A DNA stretch of 64,000 bases, taken from Branchiostoma floridae (lineage: Eukaryota > Chordata > Leptocardii > Amphioxiformes > Branchiostomatidae). Positions 35,012 through 47,287 of this stretch are shown piece by piece; position 1 is the stretch's first letter; every line of letters starts with the position of its first letter. Location: the NCBI RefSeq assembly GCF_000003815.2, contig NC_049987.1:18878383-18942382 (forward strand), written 5' to 3'. The notes below the pieces were generated by a model that had not been told where the DNA came from, searched no databases, and saw only the letters and a list, made by a program, of their open reading frames with translations. The translations under genes were made by a program, and so were the position numbers.

Positions 35012-37041
35012 GTTTGTTGGATATTTGTGGTCAGCACTTTAGAACCTCTGGATGGTTTGTACTGATATCTGGTATGTGGATAGGCGTTGGAAAGACGAAG
35101 GCAAATTTCCATTTTGGACCCCCTGTAGTGTATCCTTGGTACTGTAGCTGAACTTCAGGTTGTCTTTGTTTGTTTATTGTTCTGGATATGCGATGGTCTT
35201 GAAATCATGGTGGCTGGTAGCTTTTGACATCTGGAAGACGTTGTATAGGTTTTCTGCCCCTAACAACTTCCTCTTAAACTGCATTGGAATTTACTATGTC
35301 AAGCAACAAACCTGGTGTACAGGCCTAAAAAATCAGTCCCTCTCACTGCGTTAACACTGGCCAGTCGTCAACCAATCAGATTTTACCTCCTGTCACCTTT
35401 AATTGGATTTGCGGGTATAGAGGTGTGTTTTAACATTCATTTAAACGGTCCTGTCTAACTGTGGTATGAGACCAACACATCGGAAGGGAAACGAACGTAA
35501 CCTTTGTACACAAATTGATACTTATGGTTAACTTCCTACCAGCCCTCTTGTATTCTAAACTACTCTTTGTTGTCCTCATATATAGACATGGCCCCACATG
35601 GTTAAGATCACGAACGCCAGCGTCCAACAAAGCGATACCCCACATGTGGACTGCGCGGCATCCCAACCTACCAGCGTTGAAGGTATATATTATTTGGTCA
35701 ATACTCAAAAGTTCAAATAGGTTTTTACGTTCAACTAGAAATGCAACATTATGAATGTGCACAATTTTTCCCCCTCACACTGATGTGACTTAAGGGAAAT
35801 CAATGCAGGTTTTGCTATTGCAAACCTGTAATACCAGTGACAGTGTGTGTTTTGTAACAAACCTGTCATTCTTCATATTTCTGGAATAGCTAATAGTAAG
35901 TCATATTTTCTGAACAGCTAATATTTTGCTCAAATTTGCTGGAACAGCTAATATGCTGATGTCGACCATCGGCAGTTCTGTGCTCTGATTGGTTCATTGC
36001 AAAATAAGAATAAGAAGAAAAAAGGACACACCAGCAAAACAATGTTTCTCCTTAGGGGGAAACATGATAAAGGAAAATAGTTTCATACATCTTTAGGTGA
36101 AATTCAAAGAAGTTTAGACGATGGTTAAGAAAGAATATGAGGTAACCATTTACTTGCACGTAAACAGAGACCAAAATGATTTGCCTTGATATTTTACAGG
36201 GGAAGAAAACCGAGAGGTGGAAAAAGCAAAAATTGTGTTCGGCGGAAAGGGCTCTGAGTTGGGCATGTTTCGGGTACCGAGAGGCGTTGTCGTGTCGCCT
36301 TGCAACGAAATTTTTGTAGCTGACATGATGAATCGGCGCGTTCAAGCGTTCAGCATGAAGGGTGTTTACCTCCGCCATTTTCCCACTGTCCTATCGGATA
36401 AAACCAAAGCCGAGACCATGAAACCGGTAGGCATTTCGGTTGACGTCGGTGGCCACTTATGGGTGGTTGGGAAAAGTCGTAATTATTTCGCAGGGTACAT
36501 CGTTCGGTATACCAAAACGGGGCGTCACTTATCAACGTTTTACCCGTCCTTCCCAAACAACACCTTCAGAGACATTGCCGTAGACGCACGTCGCGAACGC
36601 GTCATCGTCACAGAGCACTGGAAAGACAACGCGCAAGTGAAATTTCTCCTGTTTAACGGTACCGTCGTTGGACAGTTTGGACTCCGGGATTTGCCCGTAC
36701 ACGTGGCGGTAGGCGTAGAGGATGTTAACATCTTCTTGTCCGACAGTACTAGCGTATCTGCCTTTGACAGGACCGGACATTATCTGTTCAGCGTTGTAGG
36801 TCCCGAGAGAAATTCGGACCGTGTGGAAGTGGTCTCGGGAATTTGTACGGACAGTAGAGGGAACGTTCTTGTAGCTGACTTATTTCATGGAACAGTTGTT
36901 CTGTTCACAAAGCAGGGTGACTACGTACGCACAGTCTTATCCAATTTGGGAGGCGCAAATGGTGTGGCAGTAGGGCCGGGTGGGCAACTCGTAGTAACCA
37001 GTGTCATGGATAATACCGTCAAAATATTTTCGCATTATTGA
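33292..37041 (+). CDS. NHL-repeat type II membrane protein, four exons, 561 aa
   Basis: Exons 33292-33916, 34786-34907, 35586-35682 and 36200-37041 join with matching phases (1, 0, 1) and GT/AG borders to 562 codons including stop. Residues 1-208 are acidic and hydrophilic, with two related motifs, IRPYAV (144-149) and IQPYAV (170-175). A Cys-rich PPCRQAC precedes one membrane segment (about 221-245, GVSVAVVVTMLGLTAAVLAT). There is no signal peptide, so the N-terminus should face the cytoplasm. A short linker with an NAS glycosylation site leads to a beta-propeller of NHL-type repeats (about 290-561; RVPRGVVVSP, IFVADMMNRRVQAF, GICTDSRGNVLVADL). NHL propellers usually bind proteins, RNA or glycans; the ligand here is unknown. 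An alternative join (33933 to 34818) is also in phase and would swap a short juxtamembrane piece. I recall many similar amphioxus proteins annotated as TRIM2/3-like, but RING and B-box are absent. Confidence 0.85.
34180..34830. repeat. Degenerate tandem repeat in NHL intron 1, overlapping exon 2 acceptor
   Basis: Four diverged units of about 120-190 bases have anchors near 34241, 34361, 34521 and 34711 (GTATAGATGTAGTGGACC type). Each continues with CGCTGTAC, GTGTCGATAAAGATT, TTGGAT and then a TTCAG or TTTTAGCAC site. The last unit runs into the membrane-segment exon, so the acceptor used at 34786 lies inside the repeat and earlier units carry similar unused acceptors. A GTAT microsatellite sits at 34653-34707. 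Confidence 0.7.
34960..35014. repeat. TG microsatellite
   Basis: (TG)n in intron 2 of the NHL gene, followed by a copy of the CCTCTGGATG dispersed repeat (35030-35165). Confidence 0.95.
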
Positions 37042-37067
37042 TTTGCACTAGTTCGCAAAGTGTTTTA

Positions 37068-37391
37068 AGCTAAGGGCACAACCCGCCGTACGTGCAAATA
37101 CGTGGGCAAAAGGATGGGCAATCTTTTAGGATCCGTAAGTGGTAAGTACCGCCTCCGTACGAACTCGTAGGGAATCCGACGGACTTTGGAGCACGCAGAC
37201 ACGCCGTAAAACTTTACGTGCAAGCAAAAATTTGTATACCATCGGGCTGCGGATTCGCCCCCCGTACGTGCCAGTACGGGCGACGCGCCTGCCCTGTACA
37301 GCCTGAACGTTTTTAGAAATACGTGGCGGACGTGGCCTCCCCAAAAAATGTACGGACAAATTGCACGTACGGCATGTTGCGCCCTTAGCTT
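37068..37391. mobile_element. CGTACG-rich MITE just 3' of the NHL gene
   Basis: Inverted ends AAGCTAAGGGCACAACCCGC and its near reverse complement (GCATGTTGCGCCCTTAGCTT), about 324 bases. The interior has many CCGTACGTG palindromic blocks. It starts 27 bases after the NHL stop codon, so it probably lies in the 3' untranslated region. Confidence 0.75.
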
Positions 37392-37479
37392 TACTCTCCT
37401 GCCTCTTGTAACCATCCACATTTGTCTATTCAGTAATTATTTTCACTAAGATTTGGAATTGACTCTATTTGAAAACGAT

Positions 37480-37610
37480 TACAGCTATAGATGTGCAAAG
37501 GTTAGGTGTGACAGGTCGTTCAGAGTACAATATAATATAACCAGCTGCTGCCACGCCGTACTTGTTCCAGCGAAGCTGGTGTATTGCGCAGACTGATGGC
37601 AATACCGGTA
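37480..37610 (+). repeat. Direct repeat right of the NHL gene (partner 32485-32600)
   Basis: Diverged copy of the left block, about 5 kb away in the same orientation. Confidence 0.75.
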
Positions 37611-37935
37611 ATAATGAAATGAAAGTTCGTTTGCAAGTTTATGCCCGGAGGCTTATAGCAAGTACATAACAGAAACATGTAACAATGGATAGTGATAAAT
37701 ATTATTGTAAAAAGAGACCACTCGAATACTAGTGTTGGCTATTTCTAAACAGGTTGGATTTGAGTTCCTTGTCGTAAGCAGAGAAAGACGAAAAGCCCCA
37801 CTTTTTCTACAAATTGTGTATTCTGTGATTTTAAGAGGAAAGTGTCTTTCTGTTCGTAAGTGAATGTCGGGAAGTTGGAGTATGCCATTGAAAATTCTCT
37901 AAACAAACTGATTCTTTCGGTTTGATTAAATGGAC

Positions 37936-38045
37936 AGGTTATACAGATACAGATACAGATACAGATACAGAAGCTGGTGCGTTTCGCCCAAGGACAGTTA
38001 TACCGGTCATACAGATACAGATACAGAAGCTGTTACGCCGAAGGG

Positions 38046-38143
<98 letters not shown>

Positions 38144-38200
38144 GTTACCTGCTATTTACTAATACAGAAGCTGGTGTGTTACGTCCAAAAGGCGGTTATA
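37936..38200. repeat. CAGATA and TA microsatellites with minisatellite fragments
   Basis: CAGATA repeats at about 37938-37972 and 38010-38026, then (TA)n at 38049-38139. Between and after them are blocks of AGAAGCTGGTGTGTTACG and GGTTATAC, also found once at 31806-31845. The (TA)n run generates Tyr/Ile frames that are not genes. Confidence 0.9.
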
Positions 38201-38333
38201 CTTGCTTTTTAATCATTGAACTATAGTAAGTCGATTGCAGCTTTGAAATTGCTTCGCACATGATGATGTAAGAGATTGTCTAACGTTTAAGTTCACTCAA
38301 GCTAGAGTTCAAAATGAAATGTTTTCACACCTT

Positions 38334-38448
<115 letters not shown>

Positions 38449-38449
38449 A

Positions 38450-40090
38450 TCGTTTATTGAGAAATCCGTATCACTACACAGTCGCATTCCGAAGGCTGAA
38501 TTGTTGTGTGATATTACAATATAAAGAAACGTACTATTTCAGTATCTTAAACATACAAATCACTAACAATGAAGATACTTATAACAACAGCGTAGTCGGT
38601 GCAGATGTATACATGATATCGGCCAGCGAGGTCTTAAAATTGATATAGAGGAACTTTATTGCGCGACAATTGTAACAGATACAATAACGCATGGCATTCT
38701 GTATGTACATGGGAGTTGTACTATGTACTGTTGCAAGAATCTAACAACTATATTAGGGGCATATGACATACAGTGGAATTGTTGAATTAGGTCATAGAAA
38801 CTTCTGAACAGTTGTGAATGATTATTTTTTGTTTGTTTGTTTATTTGTTTGCACAAAATGTGCAAAAAATACACAAACAAACATGATTAGACAGACCATG
38901 TGCGGAATGGCACTAACTTTATAGCGTTCAGTTCTGCATCTAGGGATGTCCAGCTTGTTAGCAGAGCGGGTTTGTCAGCAGCTGATGTTCTTTCTTGTGA
39001 GCGGTAGAAGTTGGCGGTACTGTTCAGACACTAATTATAAGAGTGATTTGGCAAACTTAAGAGTCAGAGTCGAACGTCTGTAGTAGAGAGATGACAGTCC
39101 GAATAAACACACAAGAACAAGTTCCGTACCGCTATTGCTTTAATCTAGTATATATATATATTCATAAGTATTAGCATACGCTAAGTACCAATCTAAGTAA
39201 GGCTAGTACACATTGTATATTCACCAAACTAACTATAGCACAAACCCATACAAAAGTAGATTATGAAGAAGAGTTCGGGGACTTTATACCTCCATGTAAG
39301 AGTTTTTATCTAAAGTTCATGCAAATAAATTCATAATTGAATCGCTAATTAGTCCCACCAAAGAACACTCAGTAAACAATTGATTTACAGATTACATAGA
39401 TAATTTCAGAAAAGACAAGACTTTCACGTGAATTATAGAAAAGTTCATTTCTTTAGCACTTTAGACTACCTATGACTACAGAATACAGCATTTTCTTCTC
39501 ACCTTCAATAATTATAAAGAATTATGGTAATATTCAACAACAGGTATTATCCCCAACCCCCCTACACACACACACACAAAGGTATTTTGCTTCAGGATAA
39601 TTCCCTGGAAGAGACGGCCGCTACATCTAGACTTGAGGGCGTGCAGCCTCCAATTAAAACCCGAAACGAATGACCGTAGGTAACATACTACGCAACGTAT
39701 TTAAGGTTTCCACGTTGGGAAGCCAGAGTCTAACATCTGTTTAGGGATTCCTCTGCCGCGACAGCTGTTCTCTACATTAGACAGCGTTCCAATACATAAC
39801 CTTATATCTGCTTGAAGATAAGCTTATTAAAAAAAACCACATGGCCTGTTCCACAAAACCATGAATATAGGGATGATTTCTAAAATTATTACATTGATTC
39901 TAAAAACAGCTACCGCGAAAAAAAGCACAACGTGCATCATTGCGCAGGTACATACAGACGACATGCCAAACCACATACTAATGCGGAGAGGGAACATAGA
40001 GATAAAGATGCGAACACTCATCACATTGACAACTACAATACTCCGTCGGCGGAGGTTACCCTCCGTCACAGAGTAACAAACTGTGGTGTG
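38450..40090. other. No gene recognised
   Basis: A/T-rich; small TA and CA runs (about 39150 and 39567). A frame at 39827-40069 on the minus strand is Met/Val/Phe-rich but has no splice or family support. Confidence 0.45.
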
Positions 40091-40096
40091 CCCCCT

Positions 40097-43000
40097 TTAA
40101 GAGGGGCAGATATAGGACAGTAGCATGTTTACATGGTTCTCTATAACATCCTGGGGTGGATGCATGTTAGCGTCATGCCACATAGACTCCGACATGTCCC
40201 AAACGTCTAGGATCACAACGTTTAGGTCTTTTAGAATTTCTTTCACCTCCAACAAAAGTTGGTACGCATACCAATCACTGTTTTCCACAAAGTGGGAGAG
40301 ATCTACGTGGTTGTTGGTATTACTTGTTCGCCAGACGACCATAGTTTCGGGAGAGCGGCTGTGCAGTCTTTCTATGGCATGACGAATACCCCAAACCCGT
40401 GCACGGAATGTTTCGATGTGTTCGGCGGTATAGTGGGCCCATAAACCTACAACTATCACAACATTCGGTCCTCCCACAATGTCGTCGATATTATCAGCCA
40501 CATAATTGATCTTATCAACTTCTATCATCTTTTGTGCGCTATTGAGGTTTCTTGGAAAGTTATGAAACGCAAATTTCAGTTTCATATTATGTTCTTTGCT
40601 TACTGACGTTGCTCCGTAAAAGATATCGCCTTCATGACGTAAGTTCATGAATTGTTTTAGAAATGCCCACCACTGTCTGGTGGTAGAATCCCCGAAAAAG
40701 AACAAAGATTTGTTTTGCAGACAATTTAACATGAATTGGGTGGCGGGAAATCTTCTTGCTCGGCACCGCAGTGAATACCAGGTTCCGTTGAACCAGTAGC
40801 CTTCTGATGCGGTCTCTGGTAGGCGGGGTGCACAGAGTGGCAGAGTCTTTTCCGCAACTTTGTTGGTCAAACCTGGAAAAAAAGACATAAATATTTCCGA
40901 AAATGATTTCATCAGGTTATACATGTTCATTTTGTATTGTATATCTATATGTCTGTGGCCACAATACCAGCCTCGCTGCCTAGTGCCCACAGTGTATTGT
41001 TTTGTAACAACCTGAATAAAGAAAGGTTCTTAGAATGAGCCAAGAGCCATAGACAGGGAAGACAACAGGAGGGTCTGGTGGATTAAGCAGAGGGTATGGA
41101 TAAGACAGTCGACCAAAGTGATGAACCGGGATGAGGCCAGGTGGATACAAACTTTTCTGGGATTGTGTTATCGCTGCAAAAGCGTTGGGAAGGGGGTCAT
41201 TAACCCCAGCCAGGGAGAGATTGTGTAAACACAGGTTACACAATTAGGTAGTGCATGAGACTTCTAGATGACATAGACACTTACGGCGGCCAGTAGCTCG
41301 GATTTTGATGCTGCTCGTCGGCGTTTCTTCAAAGCTGATATCCCTACCATGGAAATCAAAAGAAGTTCTTGTTAAAGCCACAATACTGCATGTGGCAAAC
41401 AAATGTCTGTCTATCACAATTAGCAGTTCAACAAATGATAGCATGCAAATTAGAAAATAGAGCAATAAAAGAAATGGCTGCATGTCCGTCAAACATTTAC
41501 AATATTATGTTTTTATTTTGGGACTGTGGGATCAGTTTACGCTACTCTAAATTGCTACATCCTTTCGGTGCAGTACACTATTTGTGATATCTATTATTTG
41601 ATCTTATATCTGATATAATATTGTGTGGTTTTGGGGGAAGCTAATTTTATGAATATTGTCTGTTTATGAGTATTGTCTGTTTGCCTCATTGACCTCGTTT
41701 TCGATCTATCATGGCGGCTGCGTGAGAAAGGTGTATTACCTGACTGGGAATAGCTTTTTTTCATCTGCAGTGAGCATCTCATCCTGCACTGCTGAAGTAC
41801 CCTTACTGTCACGGTGACACCCTTTGATGGAGCCGCAGCGACTTGGAGGTCTCGGCCGTTCGCAGTAGAACGATGCATTGATGGCAGGTTTGGAAAAGTC
41901 ACAAACGTCGTGAAAACTGTTGCTTTTCTCGACATTATTTGTGCAAGGCGTCCACTCCGAAATGTTCTTGTTTTCGTCCAGAAAGCTGCACACCATGATT
42001 CGCCTTGTCTGCTCAGTGTCTCGGATTCTTTTCAAAACCTGCACAGCCTCGCTAGAGTGTATAAGCTGGACTGAAACTGAGAGTTTCCCCGGCCAACTCA
42101 GCACAAAACTGGCGATGTAAGTCCCGTTTTGAAAGTCTGTGACCCTTCCCGTGGTGCTAGCCTTCACCGGCGCTGTACTGTACAGCTTGGTTCGAAGAAA
42201 ATCACCTCCGTACGATTTCGCTCTACCTTTTGAATCCCTCGCAACGATTTTGATCAGAAGTTGTTGCCCAACTTGATAGACCGGTTGAGGGTTGACCACA
42301 CTGATGACAAAGCTTTGAGTGACCAAACTGAAGTCGACTGAACCGTTTTTGTGACGCCACTGAGATATAAGAACGCCTTCTCGCTTGTTGTTACCTGCAT
42401 GTAATGCAGGTATAGTTTTCAGTAGCGTGGGAGTGTGTGGAAGGGGCGTTTCCGGAGATATATCTTTCGATTGAGCTTTCAATAGCGGCTGGTAGTTCCT
42501 TTCATTTGTGACACTGTTTAACTTCCCCTGCAAAACAATTATAGCTTTGACGTTACCATATTTTGTGCAAATTATTATTCTACGTAACAGCCATTTAAAG
42601 AACTTATGTGAGAGAATTGAAGACAAAGAAACAACATTTGCAAGCAAATACAGCATATTTCATTCATTCTCCTTCCTTGTACAAAAGCTGGTATCGTTTG
42701 CAGAAATGGGCCATTCAAATGTTGCCACTCCAAAAATAAAAATAGACTTTTTTAATCTGACCCACATGCGACAATGGGCTCTTCGCAAATACCACAGTGA
42801 GAAGTGGGCTCTTTTGAATTACCCTTTCCATATTTCCCAATGTGAAAACTACAGCCATACCGAATTTCAGCAACCCGAATTTTTGGCCCATCACACATCC
42901 ACATATGCATCGACATGCTAAGTTGCAAATTGAAATACATTTTTGATCTGAAATTAGCCAACATTTCTGTTTAGTCTTACCTCCTAACGCAACTTCACGT

Positions 43001-43259
43001 TCATCAAGAGGTAACCTATATCCGTTGTTTTATAAAACTCAATGATTTTAAGATATTGCAGTTTGACACCATCGTCCGGTGACTTGATATCCCAAATAAC
43101 GTATTTTCAAAAATAACGTATTTTTTTAAAATAACGGAGATAGGTTAACCCGCGGATAAAGGTGAACTGGCATATATCCGTGGGAATCACCTGATAGAAG
43201 ATGGAGACGAGACAGGCCAAACAAAGGAATACAACAAGCCACAGCTTGAATTTCTCCAT
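40097..43259 (-). CDS. NXPE family protein, four exons, 563 aa
   Basis: Exons 43259-43191, 42527-41740, 41343-41285 and 40872-40097 join in phases 0, 2 and 1 with GT/AG borders. Exon 1 encodes an N-terminal anchor (MEKFKLWLVVFLCLACLVSI), suggesting a Golgi-type II or secreted protein. Exon 2 carries the neurexophilin-like beta-sandwich (about residues 90-200: QVGQQLLIKIVARDSKGR, GTYIASFVLSWPGKLSV). Exon 4 is the NXPE C-terminal PC-esterase domain: FFFGDSTTRQWW with GDS at 366-368 (nucleophile Ser), and near the end HPPQDVIENHVNMLLSYIC, where the His is a candidate catalytic residue. NXPE proteins are thought to act as carbohydrate acyl-esterases or transferases; the substrate here is not known. 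Exon 2 also contains repeat-derived sequence, described separately. The family call is firm. Confidence 0.9.
42391..42470 (-). repeat. Repeat-element sequence inside NXPE exon 2
   Basis: The coding strand reads GATATATCTCCGGAAACGCC and shortly after AAAACTATACCTGCATTACA followed by TGCAGG. The repeat region at 48029-48411 has GATATAACTCCGGAAACACC and AAAACCATACCTGCATACAT then GCAGG, in the same order. This coding stretch (about residues 42-69, between the anchor and the neurexophilin domain) is therefore probably an exonised, internally deleted repeat copy. The frame stays open. Confidence 0.65.
43010..43180. mobile_element. TATATCCG-family MITE at NXPE exon 1 donor
   Basis: AACCTATATCCGTTGTTTT on the left and a diverged reverse complement on the right (GAGATAGGTTAACCCGCGGA, then AAAGGTGAACTGG). 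It shares CCGGTGACTTGATATCCC with the 17588-17800 copy. Its end lies about 10 bases from the exon 1 splice donor at 43190, within intron 1. Confidence 0.6.
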
Positions 43260-43930
43260 TACAACCACTGGTGCTTTCTGAAAAAAAAAAATAGAGATTA
43301 TAGAGGCATTTTTGTAAATATAAATTTTCCTCAATAAATATGCAAATTAAGAATACATTTGCATGATTCTGTGTCGAAGCTACCTGCAGACTAAATATTA
43401 TGAATATCCGTCGTTCCTGTGTTCAGTTATTGTCCTTGAAAGATTTTGACCAAAAAAATGCCCCTGCAGTTCCAGAGCAAGCTGCTAGGTGGCCCAAAAC
43501 ACACACCACTTCTTCCTTACATCACAAGCTATCTTTCACCCAAAAAAATCAAGACCATGACACGTCCATGTCAAAAGATACAAAAATGTAAGTTCCGCTG
43601 CAGTATCAAGGTCATATACAAGGGGGCAAAAAGTCGACCTTGACCTTTGTCTTCCCAGTCCCTATCCACATACTAAATATCATTACAATCTATCCGGAGG
43701 TTCTAAAGTTATGCTGACAACAAATGTCCGAAAACCGAAAAACACACAGAGTCACTGACGTAGGATAGTGGATTCTATCCGAAATGTCTGACCGTTTCCA
43801 AAACCATATCCGGTTGCTTGAGTAACTACTCTTTGGCACACACACAGAGACACACCCAAAATAAACATACAGTCTCCAAGCCGACATATTCCTAAACCAC
43901 ACAGCACAGTTTACTCTTGGATGCTTTCGC

Positions 43931-44690
43931 ATGCGACTTTCTAACCAGCCTTACTACTCTATGTGCACGCTTTCACTACGAATAAAACGTAGATCATACT
44001 ATATGATGAATAGATATTTGAAAAACTGGAAAGCGAGAATGCACCAACGATTAAAGGATATTTACATTCAAACATTTAGAACCGAAATACACAATGACAA
44101 CCGGGACAAATCTTTCGGTAACAAATTACGAACCTATAGATTATTCAAGACTTTTTATAAAGAAGAAGAATATCTGATGGTGAAAAACATACAGCACAGA
44201 GTGGCTGTCACTAAACTCCGGATTAGTTGCCACAAGTTACATATCGAAACTGGAAGGCACAACCGCACCCCTCTGCAGCATAGAGTCTGCCAATTTTGTG
44301 ATCTACAACATGTAGAAGACGAACAGCATTTTATTTTACACTGTAAATTGTACCATAATGAACGGATTGTGCTTTATGAATATATCAGAAAAGAGTTCCC
44401 ATATTTTGAACATCTTAATGCAACGGATAAATTTCTATTTTTGATGCGCCTAGACAAACCCTGTATATCAAACATTATATGTTCTTATATCTACACCTGT
44501 ACAAAGAAGTGAGAAGATGTCGACCATCCTGTTAGCTTAGTACCTTCAACTAGTTAAATTGTATCCTGTTTTTTTTTTTCATATCTTTGTTATTCTGTTA
44601 TCAGTCATGTCTGTTATCAGTGACCTGTACCTAGCCCATCGAGGCATGAATGTACAATAAAGGTCTTTCATTATTATTATTATCCGGATG
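43931..44690 (+). mobile_element. LINE 3' end with ORF2 C-terminus, 5'-truncated
   Basis: A 193-codon frame (43931-44512) has the non-LTR retrotransposon C-terminal pattern: KLRISCHKLHIETGRH, then the zinc knuckle CQFCDLQHVEDEQHFILHC and LYHNERIVLYEYI. The 3' tail ends GTACAATAAAGGTCTTTC followed by ATT repeats at 44669-44683, the usual simple-repeat tail of CR1/L2-like elements. Endonuclease and most of the reverse transcriptase are missing, so it is a dead, 5'-truncated insertion. The frame has no internal stop, which suggests a fairly young copy. It lies about 670 bases upstream of the NXPE gene start. Confidence 0.8.
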
Positions 44691-44699
44691 GTGCGATAT

Positions 44700-47040
44700 T
44701 GCGGAGTTTAATATCCTACTGCATGGACCGCACCTGTTTGGCATTTTGAGATTCCGCGCAATTAACAAAAGTGTGCGGGTATCCGATGTGCAATGAACTG
44801 GCTTCTACTGTATACATGAATAGATATTTCTAGATATGACAGTTTGCGACAGGTGGTATGAAAACAATCAACTATTGTGACGCACACACTTAATAGCCAA
44901 GGCTCCAGGTCTAGAAATGCTTCAGAACATACATTTTGATATGACCTTCAAAACCTTTCAGGCGAAGTTTAGGTCAGCAGAGAAATCAGTGTGGCGGTTG
45001 GCCTCTCTGTTTGACAATGAAGGCTCATTCTCATTGAAATGTCATGAATGCTGTCGCCTGACTTTACGACTTGATATTGAGCAAATTATAGACAGCATGA
45101 CTCGTCCCTTTGTTTTTCCACAACCATGGAATGTTTTACAAAAGATGCACCACAACATTCATATTGGTTCATGGTTTTGAAGTTTATTATAGCCTCGGGT
45201 GTTATTTCAACGCCTAAAAAATGGCTGTTGCCTGAGAGGATACGAAGAATTCAAATAGTAGCCAAAAATGGAACAATTCAGTTCCCAGAATGATTGTTCA
45301 GCAGATGAAACCAGCTACCCAGGCCCTCTGTCCGATCACGTCAGATCGCTACTGTCACTGATCTTGGAGGCTGTATGAGGAGGTTTATGCCTGTCGCCAA
45401 ATTCGGTAACAAACGTTACCACCACGAGTACGATGGTTTCCACGGTTATATTATCCACCTATAAAACTAGAAATGGCCGTTTATGTGACGCTTTCATCAT
45501 CATCGTCATTGACTGCCATTTATATCCCACTTTGCTTACAAAATGTTGTACAGAAATGACTGTAACAAACGTTACCATTGTTTGCTACTTTCTAAGCATT
45601 CTGTCTGAACCTTTGCAAAAATGCTGCCCCATTTATGAATATCCATAGGGACGTCAACTTATGCCTAAATGATGTAGCCAATAATGTTGTTGCCATTTTT
45701 TGGCTATGGTTAAAAGAGGAATTTCCCTAAACAGCCAGGTAGTTTTCACTGAAAATAAAGCTGATTTAGTTTTCGACCAAAAAAATGCCATTTTGACATT
45801 TCAATGAGAACGAGTGATACACCATCTCAATTGACTCTAACTTGTCTATGGGAACAATGACAAACAGACTAGCTTGTGATCTAAAAGTAAAGTCAAGGAA
45901 AAAATAGATATAGTTTCTTTATGAGATACAGGTAGACCTTGCAAAATTTAGGCGCGTATTTTCCCAACTTTGAGAGCCACACCCTGTTTATTTTGTTCGT
46001 GAAAATTGAATAATTACCGGCGTTACAAGGAAAAGTTTCGACAACTTAGTATCCAATTAAAACAAAAGAAGTACTAGTAGTAGAATGACATACCTCAACA
46101 AACTAGGAGCAAAATGTTTTTACGGGTTGCAGGTACGGACCACCGCGGCTATCTCTGTAGTGTGCAGGTGAAAATAGCTAGGGAAACCGGTTGTTCTGGT
46201 TATACATTAGGACGGTTAGTCTCTACTAGGCCCCTTGATTATAGGGACAAAAATTTCCCAAGGGAGTTTGGCTACCATAAGAGTACTCTCCAAGCAGAGG
46301 TTAGGCTCCGGCTGTTTTTTAACGTTTTTTTTTGTCGTTTTGATCGGGCTTTCAATTTTGCATTGTTTCTTGAAGTCCGCCAGCCAATAGCTTTTGACAA
46401 TACAAGATACAATAGAAACAAGAGTTCGTAGACCTCAGGCCTGCATGAAATGTATTGGGTTTCTGTAGACCTATTGTGTATTTTTGCCTTTTTGTCTGTG
46501 GTACGTGGTTGGAAAAATGAGCTTTTTACTGTGTTGGTTGTGCACCATGCAAAAGTCTGACTCTGAAATTCCATTTTCTGAATTTGTAAGTTTGGACAGG
46601 GATGAACATTACTTATTTTGGATTTCTTAAGTATGTAACCAACCACAGTACTTTGAAGTTGTTGAGATGCTACCTTTTTTTGTCTCAGATGGCCCATGCA
46701 CATGTAGTTACTCTGTCACATGATATACTAATATCTTCCTATTTCAATGTACTGACCTAATGCAGCTGCTAAGTCTCCTTGGTTTGTGTTCTTCCAATGA
46801 TATTCATTAAAGATTTATTTCTGGGGTGTTATTCACTTGACATCGGAATGTTACTCGCATAATTTGACCAATGATACTTTTATCTGTAGTTCCATAGACA
46901 TTAGACAACATGAATAGTGGTAGCCCCCATGCAGCAGCAACAGTTAGTCCCCAGGGTGGTATGATATTTTCATTCAATCCATCCAACCCAAACCTAAATC
47001 TCCTGTAGTATCTAAGCCAAATTTAACAGCATAATTTACT
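44700..47040. other. No gene recognised
   Basis: An 87-codon frame at 44917-45180 (with CHECCRLTLRLD) has protein-like composition but no recognised family. 46288-46331 (CTCCAAGCAGAGGTTAGGCT...) is the inverse of 48437-48480; see the repeat entry. Confidence 0.4.
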
Positions 47041-47072
47041 ATGAAAAATGTCCTTGTCAATCCCATTTATAG

Positions 47073-47287
47073 ATGGCAAGCTGCTGGCAATGGAAGCTTT
47101 GAAAAGTTCAGAAGCTGTTGTAGTCAAAGCAAACACCCAGCAAACATCCCCACAAACCAATGAGCAGTTGCTTAGAAGGGGAATTTCATCATATATTTGC
47201 CGCGACAAAATGCAACAAACGATACTGAATTTAAAACAGAACAAAGCTAAGCCTCCACCACTTAACCCTGCCTGTACCATAGATTAA
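47073..47287 (+). CDS. Possible terminal exon, 70 codons, unidentified
   Basis: A pyrimidine-rich acceptor (CCCATTTATAG) precedes an open stretch reading DGKLLAMEALKSSEAVVVKA, a polar Gln/Thr-rich piece and a Lys/Pro-rich end (KPPPLNPACTID), then TAA. The composition is coding-like and it lies between the two inverted CTCCAAGCAGAG blocks, so it may belong to a mobile element. No upstream exon was identified. Confidence 0.25.

Noticed and set aside
37922..38226. Overlapping Tyr/Ile-repeat frames
   Set aside because: Translation of CAGATA and TA microsatellites.
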